Origin: a virus
Direction: 5' to 3' (one strand)
Length of the DNA: 22,077 nt
Virus record (IMG/VR): IMGVR_UViG_3300029268_000149
Span: 1 to 22,077 of that record
Positions 7,702-14,388 of this stretch are shown here, piece after piece. The notes beneath the pieces were generated by a model. The model was not told the origin of the DNA, made no database searches, and saw only the letters and a program-made list of their open reading frames with translations. Numbering within the stretch: the first letter of the stretch is position 1; each line of letters begins with the position of its first letter. The translations under genes were made by a program, and so were the position numbers.

Positions 7702-9246
7702 TTATAAAGAATCCCACCACTCGGTGAGTCCGATAACCTCAAGTAGTCCAAGATTCTCGCAAGCCTTCACGTAAGCAGCAAATGCCAGGAAATCTTCGGA
7801 ATACTGGCTCAATGCTGTAGAACAAGCAATATTAGAGTAAGTTGGCGTTCCTTCTGCGGAAGTATCAGAAGCATCGGCAATCACATAAGTAAACGTGTCC
7901 AGTCCGGTTACTGTGACATTTGTTGATATATTGAACTTAGCTGCGTGATCTCCAGTGCAACCGGCTATAGTAACCCGACCTGTGGTGTTAATTCCGTGAG
8001 GTACAGTGGTTGTAACTGTCGCTATTGTGCTTGCAGACGTTATGGATGTAATGGCTACTCCGGTCTGCCCTCCGCCTCCAACAACTCCTCCAACAACTAG
8101 ATTGTGCTGGTACCAATGGATGTCACATTGATATTGGATAGCACGGTCTAGCCATATTTTAAGCGTGGCATATGTGGTATTATCCATCGACTTAGAGCCA
8201 TATCGAAGCGGATTAGGAATACCTTGTTCGATATTATTTATCCAGAGTTCATTTTCTCCAGCCCTGGCATACTTAATACCGGCGTCTTGTAATCCTGCCA
8301 CTACGGCGTCATTGTAAACATTGTTGTTGTAGATGTAGAATCGAGGGTCATACGCCCAACCTCGCGAATCAAATACAATTTTGTTGGCTGCAACCATATC
8401 GCGAACTTGCTCACGTGATAATGCTGTCAAGCTCCGATCCGTTGTATCATTCAGCACTAATTCAGCCCCTAATGGCAGGCTTGCATCAATCCTGGCAAGT
8501 AAATCAGCATCTGCTACAACATAATTGTCAGGAACATCAATAACCCATTTCCAATCGTTCGCAGGGAACAAAACATCGACTGTTTCTTGGACGACTGCAC
8601 CCCAATTGTCGAACTGCCAACAGAATTTGGAACGATTGGAACCGCCTCGGTATATACCCTCAAAATAGATATCTCTGCCATTGAAATTATACATATCGAT
8701 GGACAGCCAATTAACAGCGGTTGCCATTGAAGCTCCGGTTGTTACTGCAGACCAACCGATATTCCCGACAAAGGGACTATTTAAAGCAGCATCAGAACTG
8801 GAATCATCCGGCCTAAGCCTCACATAATTCCACCCATTCCGGACCTCATAAAAATACATCGAATGGTTTGATCTTGCAGCAGGGGAAGCCTTGCTGGTTG
8901 CCGTGTTGGAGAAGCTGAACACCATATATGGAGCAGCGCTTGCCCCGGTTCCTCTCAGGGTGTTCGGAATGTAGAATGATAGTGCTATCCCGTTCGGACT
9001 ATTGAAGTCTAAAGTATCTTCAAAAAAGCCTTTCCATTGTGCAAATGTGTTATCTGATATTGTCATCTTTAGCGTGGAATCTTCAATCCTGAATATCGAA
9101 GTATCCACACTGGGAGTTCCAACGGCAGTTAAGCCATATTCTGCAGAAGTAAGCCCGTGAGCAGCAAACTTTACCACACGTGCGGGTGTTTCCTTTACGT
9201 GATTGTGTTTTACCAATTGGCGGTTTGTTGATGCTACCCTGGCCAT
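7702..9246 (-). CDS. Degenerate polysaccharide-deacetylase-fold virion protein
   Basis: Counting from the ATG at 9246 the protein has 514 residues. Residues about 25-200 are a beta-sandwich-like domain. From about 207 the layout follows a NodB-type deacetylase: FCWQFDNWG (about 209-217) in place of TFDDG, then VYNDAVVAGLQDAGIKYAR (about 310-328), NTTYATLKIWLDRAIQ (about 356-371), HWYQHNLV (about 377-384), and a final YSEDFLAFAAYV...LTEWW. The second catalytic Asp and the H-x3-H metal motif are absent, so it is probably a binding, not an enzymatic, domain. About 90 residues (386-475), a Gly-rich hinge plus a beta domain (TIATVTTTVPHGINTTGRVTIAG), are inserted before the last fold segment. The ATG overlaps the previous stop (TAATG) with GGTGG upstream, preferred over a TTG at 9261. 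A glycan-binding virion role is inferred. Confidence 0.6.
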   Translation of the reverse strand: MARVASTNRQLVKHNHVKETPARVVKFAAHGLTSAEYGLTAVGTPSVDTSIFRIEDSTLKMTISDNTFAQWKGFFEDTLDFNSPNGIALSFYIPNTLRGTGASAAPYMVFSFSNTATSKASPAARSNHSMYFYEVRNGWNYVRLRPDDSSSDAALNSPFVGNIGWSAVTTGASMATAVNWLSIDMYNFNGRDIYFEGIYRGGSNRSKFCWQFDNWGAVVQETVDVLFPANDWKWVIDVPDNYVVADADLLARIDASLPLGAELVLNDTTDRSLTALSREQVRDMVAANKIVFDSRGWAYDPRFYIYNNNVYNDAVVAGLQDAGIKYARAGENELWINNIEQGIPNPLRYGSKSMDNTTYATLKIWLDRAIQYQCDIHWYQHNLVVGGVVGGGGQTGVAITSITSASTIATVTTTVPHGINTTGRVTIAGCTGDHAAKFNISTNVTVTGLDTFTYVIADASDTSAEGTPTYSNIACSTALSQYSEDFLAFAAYVKACENLGLLEVIGLTEWWDSL

Positions 9247-9641
9247 TATGCCACCATCCAAAATACCGTAATTGTGCCTGTGGAATCATCAGCCGGATTG
9301 ACTGTGAGATTTGTTGCGAATAATGCGGCGTGGAAGTCTAGATTACTCCCGACAGCTATTGCAACCGGCAATGTGATCTTGACCGTGGTGTCATCGTCAA
9401 TAGTAACTGCCGTTGTGCCTATAGTTACATCGATGTATATTCCGAGTAATAATGCTGGCACAGCAGAGACAACTGTTGAATCATTCCCGCTTAAATCTAT
9501 AACCGTCATATTGCATTCAGCAGGATAGCACTTCACAGCATCGTCATCTCGATTCAGCCCATGAGAGAATTTAACCGGCAGACCTTCAGTGTCTGAAACC
9601 TCAGTCCATACCCCACTTTTGAAAAACGATAGTAATCCCAT
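9246..9641 (-). CDS. Small uncharacterised virion-type protein
   Basis: A 131-residue protein from the ATG at 9641. A GTG at 9650 would add three residues, but the GGGAG site is too close to it. It begins GLLSFFKSGVWTEVSDTEGLPVKFSHGLN, followed by alternating hydrophobic and Thr/Asp residues (VDVTIGTTAVTIDDDTTVKITLP-like) typical of an all-beta phage structural domain. It has no signal peptide, membrane helix or catalytic motif I recognise. It starts just past the portal stop codon (ATG at 9641 against a TAA at 9643-9645) and overlaps the next gene as TAATG. This makes it the first gene of the fibre cassette. An adaptor or small head/tail surface protein is possible. Function is unknown. Confidence 0.6.
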   Translation of the reverse strand: MGLLSFFKSGVWTEVSDTEGLPVKFSHGLNRDDDAVKCYPAECNMTVIDLSGNDSTVVSAVPALLLGIYIDVTIGTTAVTIDDDTTVKITLPVAIAVGSNLDFHAALFATNLTVNPADDSTGTITVFWMVA

Positions 9642-9642
9642 A

Positions 9643-10956
9643 TTATTCACTCTCCCTAGGTGTAGGTTGCGTTTTGTTTTTCGGCGTTCTTGCGGGCGGT
9701 TTAGTGTCCTGCGGGTTAACTATAGTAGTCTGCACTTCCGAACCATCTTCCATTTCAGGAAGCCCTAAGAACTCACGTATCCAAGATTCACCGATGTTGA
9801 CTTGCCCGCAGGTTGTGAGTTGGTAGATGATAGCTGCAAGCAACTGGATGTCTTTTTCATCTAATGGCAGAATGAAATTCGGATAGAAGCGATCAACGAA
9901 ATTATAATCGACTATGTCACGGATGACCTGCTCATCCATAACTGATTCAATCATCAATTTTAAATCGGTGATATAGGAAATCAAAGTATCTTGGTGGACT
10001 TTGGCCTGTGCCAAAGAGCCGGTTTTAGAGTTCTGCTCGGTTGCCAATGTTTGGCCTAATATCGACTTAGTGATCTGCTTATCGAAGTAGTCCAATGCCT
10101 GCCCAAACTCCGAAGAAGTCTTCCCCGCAGCCTCCATCAATTCAACCTGGACGTTGTCCGGAATGACAATAGCGGTTTCTTGCTGGATGGACGATAAGAC
10201 TTTCAACAAATCATCTTGAGCCGTTTTCGGAGTACCCGGAGCGAAACTTCCTTTTGCGGTAGGCATGGCGAATTTCTCTAAATAAGCAGCCCACCATCGG
10301 ATTAATTTCGACTTGATAACCCAATACAAATACGCACCGCGTAAATCGGACTCGCCCCATGCTTCGCCGTGGACTGCGTTGTAGACCACTCTGATGAACT
10401 TCGCCTGGTCTACTTCTACTTTCCCGCCTTTGACAGTCAGCAGTAATTTGGTTACATTGCCGTAATCGTCCTGCTCAGTATCGTACAGCAGCGGGTCCTT
10501 AATTTTGATGTTGGTTAGCAGGATGAATGATAATTCCTTATCCCATTCCCACAACTTCTCACCTATGGAGCCGCCCCACTGGATGCAATCCCGCAGTATT
10601 TCTTTGAGCCGATCCGTGAGAGTTCCCGGCATTTTGGTAAAGATCATTTCCACGAAATCGGCTTGCTGTTTGGCTTGCTCATAGTTCGCATCGTCTTCCC
10701 CTGCACAAGGTGTGATCTGATATCCCTTTGCCAAAACACCATAAATCTTGGTTGAGACAGCCGGACCGACAGACGGATCCTTAATCATCAGTTTGTATTC
10801 AGACGAACCCTTACGGCTGATGACATCGTCATCAACTATCGGTTTTGCTGAGTTCCAAGACCAACCGGACACGACGCCCTGCTCGCCTATAATACCTTTT
10901 GCGAGATTAGTCACAGTCCGTTTTATGGTTTTCAGCAGTTCGGTGTATATTTTCAT
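9643..10956 (-). CDS. Portal protein, DUF935 (Mu gp29-like)
   Basis: A 437-residue portal, the dodecameric ring through which DNA enters and leaves the capsid. Features of the DUF935 family are visible: 'SSEYKLMIKDPSVGPAVSTKIYGVLAKGYQITP' near the start, 'FTKMPGTLTDRLKEILRDCIQWGGSIGEKLWEW' in the middle (about 105-138), 'LRGAYLYWVIKSKLIRWWAAYLEKFAMP', and the late 'QITKSILGQTLATEQNSKTGSLAQAKVHQD' helix region. The last 30 residues are Pro/Thr/Lys-rich and probably disordered. An AAGGT site stands 6 bases before the ATG. It follows the large terminase after a 36-base gap that contains a short TTATTGA tandem repeat. Length fits the family. Confidence 0.88.
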   Translation of the reverse strand: MKIYTELLKTIKRTVTNLAKGIIGEQGVVSGWSWNSAKPIVDDDVISRKGSSEYKLMIKDPSVGPAVSTKIYGVLAKGYQITPCAGEDDANYEQAKQQADFVEMIFTKMPGTLTDRLKEILRDCIQWGGSIGEKLWEWDKELSFILLTNIKIKDPLLYDTEQDDYGNVTKLLLTVKGGKVEVDQAKFIRVVYNAVHGEAWGESDLRGAYLYWVIKSKLIRWWAAYLEKFAMPTAKGSFAPGTPKTAQDDLLKVLSSIQQETAIVIPDNVQVELMEAAGKTSSEFGQALDYFDKQITKSILGQTLATEQNSKTGSLAQAKVHQDTLISYITDLKLMIESVMDEQVIRDIVDYNFVDRFYPNFILPLDEKDIQLLAAIIYQLTTCGQVNIGESWIREFLGLPEMEDGSEVQTTIVNPQDTKPPARTPKNKTQPTPRESE

Positions 10957-10992
10957 GGTTTACCTTGTTTGGTGGAAATCAATTATCAATAA

Positions 10993-12564
10993 TCAATAAT
11001 CGTTGTATTCGCGCTTCTTGGAGCCGGTAGCAATTGAGAATCCAGTACCGGAATACGCCCAGGCATTGACTATGGCATCGCCATAGTCTGTTGATCTGCC
11101 TAAGCGCTTCTTGATATCATCTTTACTCTCAATCAATATTCCGTTAGTTCGTAAACTCCAATGCGGAGCCGATAAGTCAGCAACTATCTCGTTATCTGGA
11201 GGCAACGCTACGTCTTGCCCTGAATCCGGATCTAAAGCTTCCCTGAATGCCCAATAGAGTTCAGCCCGCTTATTGGCAAACTTCAGTTGACCAGTCTTAT
11301 CAGTTGCCTTGCTTGCTTCTGCATTGTTAATGCCGTTTACAGTGCAACTTGGCGGCAATGATGGATTGTTAAGTAAATGCTCGTATGCAGCCGATCCCCA
11401 ACCAATCATATCGATATTGACTGCGATTCCCGATATCATCGCTTTGATTATTAGTGCAGCGGCTATATTCCCGCTTGGTGTAGAAGATCCTGGATGCACT
11501 TTTGGACGTGTAAAAAAACTCCCGTGTCTAGGCTGGATTATAGTGTTATCTTTGCCACCTCTGGCAATGTCCACGCCGAGAGCTGATAATGCACACTTCT
11601 CTGCATGTTCTTGTTCTACCCACCGTTGTTGAGCTAATTTTATCCACGCTGTCGGGATGACCTGCAGCGGATCGTCTTCTTGTCCGGCCTGGAAGTTACC
11701 CTCCAGCATCATACTTCGCAAAGGTTCGGACAAGCTCTGCAACGTAGCTTCATAGCCATTGGCCATGTAGATTGGATTGTCCTGGACCTTAGCAAATATG
11801 AATGTTCGGCTTTTCGGCTTCTGTAGAATGCCCTTGGAATCCGGGATTGGCTCCGGACCGTCCACAGGAGTGTCTACCCCGTGCAATCTCACATACCAGC
11901 GCAATTCTCCAGGCTTGGCAGGATTCGGATGATTAGGGTCCAGCCAGGGCGCATATCGCTTCAAAACCCAATAACCGGCCGCAGATAAGGGTGGGTTCCC
12001 AGTGAGAAGTACCTGCACTTTCTGTTTCGGGTTTTCCGATCTCGCCCATGTCATGATAAATATGACTTGAGACTCAAGGAACTCAGAAGCTTCATCAAAC
12101 CACACTAAATCGTGTGGTTGCCCCTGGTATTTCTTCTTATCGGTTTCATACTGGCAGGATGCAAAGCGAATACTTCTACCGTCTGCAAACTTCCAAATAT
12201 GTTTGGAATCGTTGTAGGTTGCAACATCAGAATATAGTTCCTGAGAACGCTCGATGATTCCGGTTAACTGCGGAAACTCCCTGCGAAGTGCTAAGACCCG
12301 TCTGTGTTTGGTTGCTGATTTACCGAGCCCTAAGTCTGTCTTCCCTCCGCCAGCAGCTCCGCCATAGAATATTTCATCTGCTTCGGAATTATAGGCTACT
12401 TCCTGCGGTTTGCCGGGGAATGGCCGCCAGTCGATTTTACTGTTCTTCAGGCTCGGGTTCCGTGTTTGATCTCGCCTCGAAAAGTCGTACCATTTTGTCG
12501 ATACTGATCCCGTAAAGGACACCAAGTTCGGAGGCGGGTTGTTTATTAAGCCACTTTTTATCAC
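10993..12564 (-). CDS. terL: Terminase large subunit (packaging ATPase-nuclease)
   Basis: Numbered from the GTG at 12564, Walker A is GGAAGGGKT (68-76), Walker B is LVWFDEAS (153-160), and a coupling motif VLLTGNPP follows. The C-terminal RuvC-like nuclease shows its three acidic positions in VDIARGGKDN, NIDMIGWG and STDYGDAIVNAW. It hydrolyses ATP to pump DNA into the prohead and cuts concatemers. The start is unresolved. The GTG has no ribosome binding site and overlaps the small subunit gene by 128 bases. Relatives usually begin only about 20-25 residues before Walker A, close to the small subunit stop at 12437-12439, where only a CTG or ATC is in frame. In-frame TTG and GTG at about 12520-12525 are other options. 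Identity is secure, and the N-terminal 45 residues are not. Confidence 0.95.
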   Translation of the reverse strand: MIKSGLINNPPPNLVSFTGSVSTKWYDFSRRDQTRNPSLKNSKIDWRPFPGKPQEVAYNSEADEIFYGGAAGGGKTDLGLGKSATKHRRVLALRREFPQLTGIIERSQELYSDVATYNDSKHIWKFADGRSIRFASCQYETDKKKYQGQPHDLVWFDEASEFLESQVIFIMTWARSENPKQKVQVLLTGNPPLSAAGYWVLKRYAPWLDPNHPNPAKPGELRWYVRLHGVDTPVDGPEPIPDSKGILQKPKSRTFIFAKVQDNPIYMANGYEATLQSLSEPLRSMMLEGNFQAGQEDDPLQVIPTAWIKLAQQRWVEQEHAEKCALSALGVDIARGGKDNTIIQPRHGSFFTRPKVHPGSSTPSGNIAAALIIKAMISGIAVNIDMIGWGSAAYEHLLNNPSLPPSCTVNGINNAEASKATDKTGQLKFANKRAELYWAFREALDPDSGQDVALPPDNEIVADLSAPHWSLRTNGILIESKDDIKKRLGRSTDYGDAIVNAWAYSGTGFSIATGSKKREYNDY

Positions 12565-12808
12565 GAAAATGTTTCTGCATTTCTATAGCGGTTTCTATGG
12601 ATTCCGTTGCTAATTGGTCTAAAAGCTGCCCAAAGTGTTCCCTTTTTGTGTTTCGTAATGTTTCATTCCCATTCGCGGGATTGTTCATTTCAGCAGACCA
12701 ACGGCCTACAGTTCCACGTGGTATTTTGTATTGTTCAGCTACTTTGGATATAGACTGCCCTGCAAGGAGAGCTGCCATGCAAGCCGCTTTTGTTTCTGGG
12801 TTGCACAT
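12437..12808 (-). CDS. terS: Terminase small subunit-like HTH protein
   Basis: A 123-residue protein. Residues about 8-40 form a clear helix-turn-helix (AACMAALLAGQSISKVAEQYKIPRGTVGRWSAEM), the DNA-recognition domain of many small terminase subunits. The rest is helical (REHFGQLLDQLATESIETAIEMQKHFRDKKW), suited to ring assembly, and ends in an acidic tail EPEPEEQ. It lies directly before and overlaps the large subunit gene, which supports the role of recognising the packaging site and loading the motor. The ATG falls inside the conserved flank of a duplicated hairpin element (12801-12871), and only a weak ribosome binding site (GGCGA) is present. A regulatory HTH protein is the alternative. 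Confidence 0.78.
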   Translation of the reverse strand: MCNPETKAACMAALLAGQSISKVAEQYKIPRGTVGRWSAEMNNPANGNETLRNTKREHFGQLLDQLATESIETAIEMQKHFRDKKWLNKQPASELGVLYGISIDKMVRLFEARSNTEPEPEEQ

Positions 12809-12871
12809 AATAATTCGCCATAATAAAATACCCCCTGGTTGTCTACGCCAAGGGGTGAGGTGAAGGAGGAT
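12801..12871 (-). terminator. Hairpin element copy 1 (terminator-like, repeated)
   Basis: Minus-strand order: an ATCCTCCTTCACCTC block (12857-12871), a 9-bp stem ACCCCTTGG/CCAGGGGGT (12848-12856 with 12830-12838, one G-U pair) with loop CGTAGACAA, then ATTTTATTA. It lies between the ribbon-helix-helix gene and the small terminase gene, where a transcription stop or attenuator would sit. The 15-base block is identical, and the 28-base downstream flank 26/28 identical, to copy 2 at 14250-14321. Confidence 0.65.
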
Positions 12872-12882
12872 TGAAGATCGGC

Positions 12883-13509
12883 TTAGAGCACTCGATTCCT
12901 GACGTATTGGCTAAGTGTTTGTCCCGCATCGCTTGCGGCCTTTGATATCACTTCTTTTTCTTCATCAGTTACCCTGAGCCGGATTGTTTGTGTCCGACAT
13001 TCAGCATATTGTTGCATATAAGCATCGGTTGATTGTTCTTCAGCACGACGGACGATGCCCATTCTTTTGTGCTCTGAGTCTGAACCTATTGACTCCACTG
13101 GCAGTTCCGCGTCCGGATATTCGGCAAACGGCTCGACTCCGCCGCGTGTTAGATCAACAGATGTAACCTCCCCTGTGGAGTATCTCGATACTGTCATTGC
13201 CCACTCCTTAATATTGAGCCCGCAGGCTTTTATTATCGGGAGCGTGATAGTATCCCAGAGCTGATCGTCATTAGCTGATGTGTCGAGAGTGACACATTTA
13301 TGGTCTCCCTTTGCAGCCTTGAAAGTTGCAATATCTGTGGGGTGGGAATACCCGTTCCTAGCATTGCCGGGATGCGGGTGACCTGGTAGTGCTTTGTATT
13401 TATACCACTGCCAACGGTCATCAATTTGCAAGCCCATAGGCTCAACTTTCGCTTTGCGTAATGCTTCCAGCCCTTGCGCGATATCTTGTAATACTTTTTC
13501 GTTCATCAT
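12883..13509 (-). CDS. Unknown protein with C-terminal ribbon-helix-helix
   Basis: A 208-residue protein with two parts. Residues 1-165 are unrecognised; they include DDRWQWYKYKALPGHPHPG, several Trp/His residues and an acidic linker. Residues about 170-208 (TQTIRLRVTDEEKEVISKAASDAGQTLSQYVRNRVL) fit a ribbon-helix-helix / MobC-like or DUF1778-like DNA-binding motif: a short beta strand IRLRVT followed by two helices. A DNA-binding or plasmid-relaxosome-type accessory function is therefore possible. The start has two consecutive ATG codons (13509 and 13506). The AAGGG site is better spaced for the second, giving 207 residues. The gene is preceded by a 105-base structured leader and followed by the terminator-like hairpin, so it may be expressed as its own unit just before the packaging genes. 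Confidence 0.65.
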   Translation of the reverse strand: MMNEKVLQDIAQGLEALRKAKVEPMGLQIDDRWQWYKYKALPGHPHPGNARNGYSHPTDIATFKAAKGDHKCVTLDTSANDDQLWDTITLPIIKACGLNIKEWAMTVSRYSTGEVTSVDLTRGGVEPFAEYPDAELPVESIGSDSEHKRMGIVRRAEEQSTDAYMQQYAECRTQTIRLRVTDEEKEVISKAASDAGQTLSQYVRNRVL

Positions 13510-13521
13510 TTTACCCTTACC

Positions 13522-13547
13522 TGCGACCCTATAGGGTGTCGTCTTAC
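13522..13547 (-). promoter_or_regulatory. Repeated 26-base leader hairpin, copy B
   Basis: The minus-strand RNA reads GTAAGACGA-CA-CCC-TATA-GGG-TCG-CA. An outer 3-bp stem (CGA/TCG), a CA bulge and an inner 3-bp stem (CCC/GGG) are topped by a 4-base loop. In this copy the bulged A can also pair with the T after GGG. It lies 12 bases before the ATG of the ribbon-helix-helix gene. It matches copy A (14107-14132) at 21 of 26 positions. The differences are the loop and one compensating pair. Confidence 0.5.
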
Positions 13548-13567
13548 GGCTGCTCTCCCTGTCTACC

Positions 13568-13612
13568 GCCGGGATTGAGACCGGCTATCCAGGTTACAGC
13601 CCGAAGGCTGTA
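13568..13612 (-). promoter_or_regulatory. Structured intercistronic leader with UUCG hairpin
   Basis: In the minus-strand RNA a 7-bp stem TACAGCC/GGCTGTA with a TTCG tetraloop closed by C-G (13595-13612) begins 2 bases after the zinc-ribbon gene stop. A second stem GCCGG/CCGGC with loop TCTCAATC follows (13568-13585), and CCTG/CAGG can extend it around an internal loop. There is no T-run after the first hairpin, so it is unlikely to be a simple terminator. mRNA stabilisation, processing or translation control of the next gene are possible. Confidence 0.45.
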
Positions 13613-13614
13613 TA

Positions 13615-14091
13615 TTATTTGCTTAACCCTAATGCCTGGTCTGCAACTCGTTTGTCATGCCTGCGCTTGAGTAAATCCTGTGCATGGAGAAATCTGTTGT
13701 CGATCCAATAAGCGGCTCTTTTTTGCTTGAGTATGATTTTTGCATCTTCTAACGCCCATGCTTTAGTTTGAGTTTCGGAGTCGTTTCTTGGTTCGGTGGC
13801 TACTAATTCAGCAACGCATTTGTCCATTTCGGATTTGACGGAAGCTCTGATGGTTTCGGCCCATTTGATTTGCTTCTCGCTTCCCTCTAATGCGGGGAGT
13901 CCGGATTCTGCATTATTCTCTGCTGCGATCTGCTGTGATTGCTCTCTCTGTGCTTGCTTGTCGTTTCTGTAACAATCGCTACAAAGTATGGTTTCTAACC
14001 ATTTGGCTCTTTGCTCTCTGTCTTTGCCGGGGCCGTAAAGTTGGTGGGTTTCATCGTGTCCGCATGTATGAGTTATATTCCACTGTGCCAT
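13615..14091 (-). CDS. Zinc-ribbon-like small phage protein
   Basis: A 158-residue protein. The N-terminus carries a likely metal site: C10 and H12 in THTCGHDETH, with C37 and C40 in LCSDC. The middle is Gln/Glu-rich and helical, and the segment 'LEGSEKQIKWAETIRASV' (68-86) is a motif seen in many small phage and mobile-element proteins of unknown function. The C-terminus is helical and basic (FLHAQDLLKRRHDKRVADQALGLSK). A GGGAG site lies 6 bases before the ATG. It is the first gene after the strong promoter at 14155-14183, with an approximately 57-base leader that contains a 26-base hairpin element. It may be an early or regulatory nucleic-acid-binding protein. Its exact role is unknown. Confidence 0.65.
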   Translation of the reverse strand: MAQWNITHTCGHDETHQLYGPGKDREQRAKWLETILCSDCYRNDKQAQREQSQQIAAENNAESGLPALEGSEKQIKWAETIRASVKSEMDKCVAELVATEPRNDSETQTKAWALEDAKIILKQKRAAYWIDNRFLHAQDLLKRRHDKRVADQALGLSK

Positions 14092-14106
14092 GTTAGTCTC
14101 CCGATT

Positions 14107-14132
14107 TGCGTCCCTTGCGGGTGACGTCTTAC
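14107..14132 (-). promoter_or_regulatory. Repeated 26-base leader hairpin, copy A
   Basis: The minus-strand RNA reads GTAAGACGT-CA-CCC-GCAA-GGG-ACG-CA: a CGT/ACG outer stem, a CA bulge, a CCC/GGG inner stem and a GCAA (GNRA-type) tetraloop. It lies in the leader between the promoter at 14155-14183 and the ribosome binding site of the zinc-ribbon gene. Compared with copy B at 13522-13547 the outer pair is T-A here and A-T there, a compensating change. Confidence 0.5.
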
Positions 14133-14154
14133 AATCAAATCAACTTACATATAT

Positions 14155-14183
14155 ATATTACCACATGTAGCTACGGATGTAAA
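14155..14183 (-). promoter_or_regulatory. Strong sigma-70-type promoter, extended -10
   Basis: On the minus strand the -35 box TTTACA (14178-14183), a 17-base spacer and the -10 box TAATAT (14155-14160) are joined by a TGG extension directly before the -10. Transcription should begin near 14148 and read the zinc-ribbon gene. The spacer holds a perfect 8-base palindrome GTAGCTAC, a possible repressor site. This is the best promoter seen in the window. Confidence 0.7.
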
Positions 14184-14238
14184 CACTTTTTAAGGTAATT
14201 CTGAAAATAGTTTAATTATTTTTCGCCTGGCGCATAAT

Positions 14239-14252
14239 CGAACATGTGTTCG
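14239..14252. promoter_or_regulatory. LexA (SOS) box-like site, Gram-positive type
   Basis: CGAACATGTGTTCG fits the Bacillus-type DinR/LexA consensus CGAACRNRYGTTYG on both strands. It lies in a gap, about 56 bases upstream of the strong promoter and just after a terminator-like hairpin. No clear promoter overlaps it, so which transcript it would control is unclear. It may instead be a phage repressor operator or a chance match. Confidence 0.35.
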
Positions 14253-14321
14253 CACATAATATTTCGCCATAATAAAAAGTGGCTCCAGTTGTTACCCAGA
14301 GCCATAGAGGTGAAGGAGGAT
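14250..14321 (-). terminator. Hairpin element copy 2 (terminator-like, repeated)
   Basis: Minus-strand order: an ATCCTCCTTCACCTC block (14307-14321), a 9-bp stem TGGCTCTGG/CTGGAGCCA (14296-14304 with 14280-14288, two G-U pairs) with loop GTAACAA, then CTTTTTATTATGG. It stands between the helix-turn-helix gene and the next promoter, as expected for a terminator. Stem pairs 1, 2, 3 and 5 are changed on both sides relative to copy 1, so the structure is conserved while the sequence is not. Confidence 0.7.
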
Positions 14322-14388
14322 ATGACATGTATCCTATAATAACAGAACGTCGGCAGAGGCAAACGTCCAACTTTTTTAGAAAAATACT

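Noticed and set aside
10981-11002. Short ATCAATA tandem between terminase and portal
   Set aside because: Only about 2.5 copies of a 7-mer. No partner repeats or structure indicate a function.
12809-12822. 28- and 26-codon frames starting MANYYV and MAKYYV within the two hairpin elements
   Set aside because: They share only the first six residues because of the duplicated flank, then diverge entirely. The first overlaps the small terminase gene out of frame.
14307-14345. Plus-strand ribosome binding sites in GAGGTGAAGGAGGAT
   Set aside because: The plus-strand frame after it (ATGACATGT...) stops after five codons, and copy 1 has no suitable start. The stem pairing also favours the minus strand.
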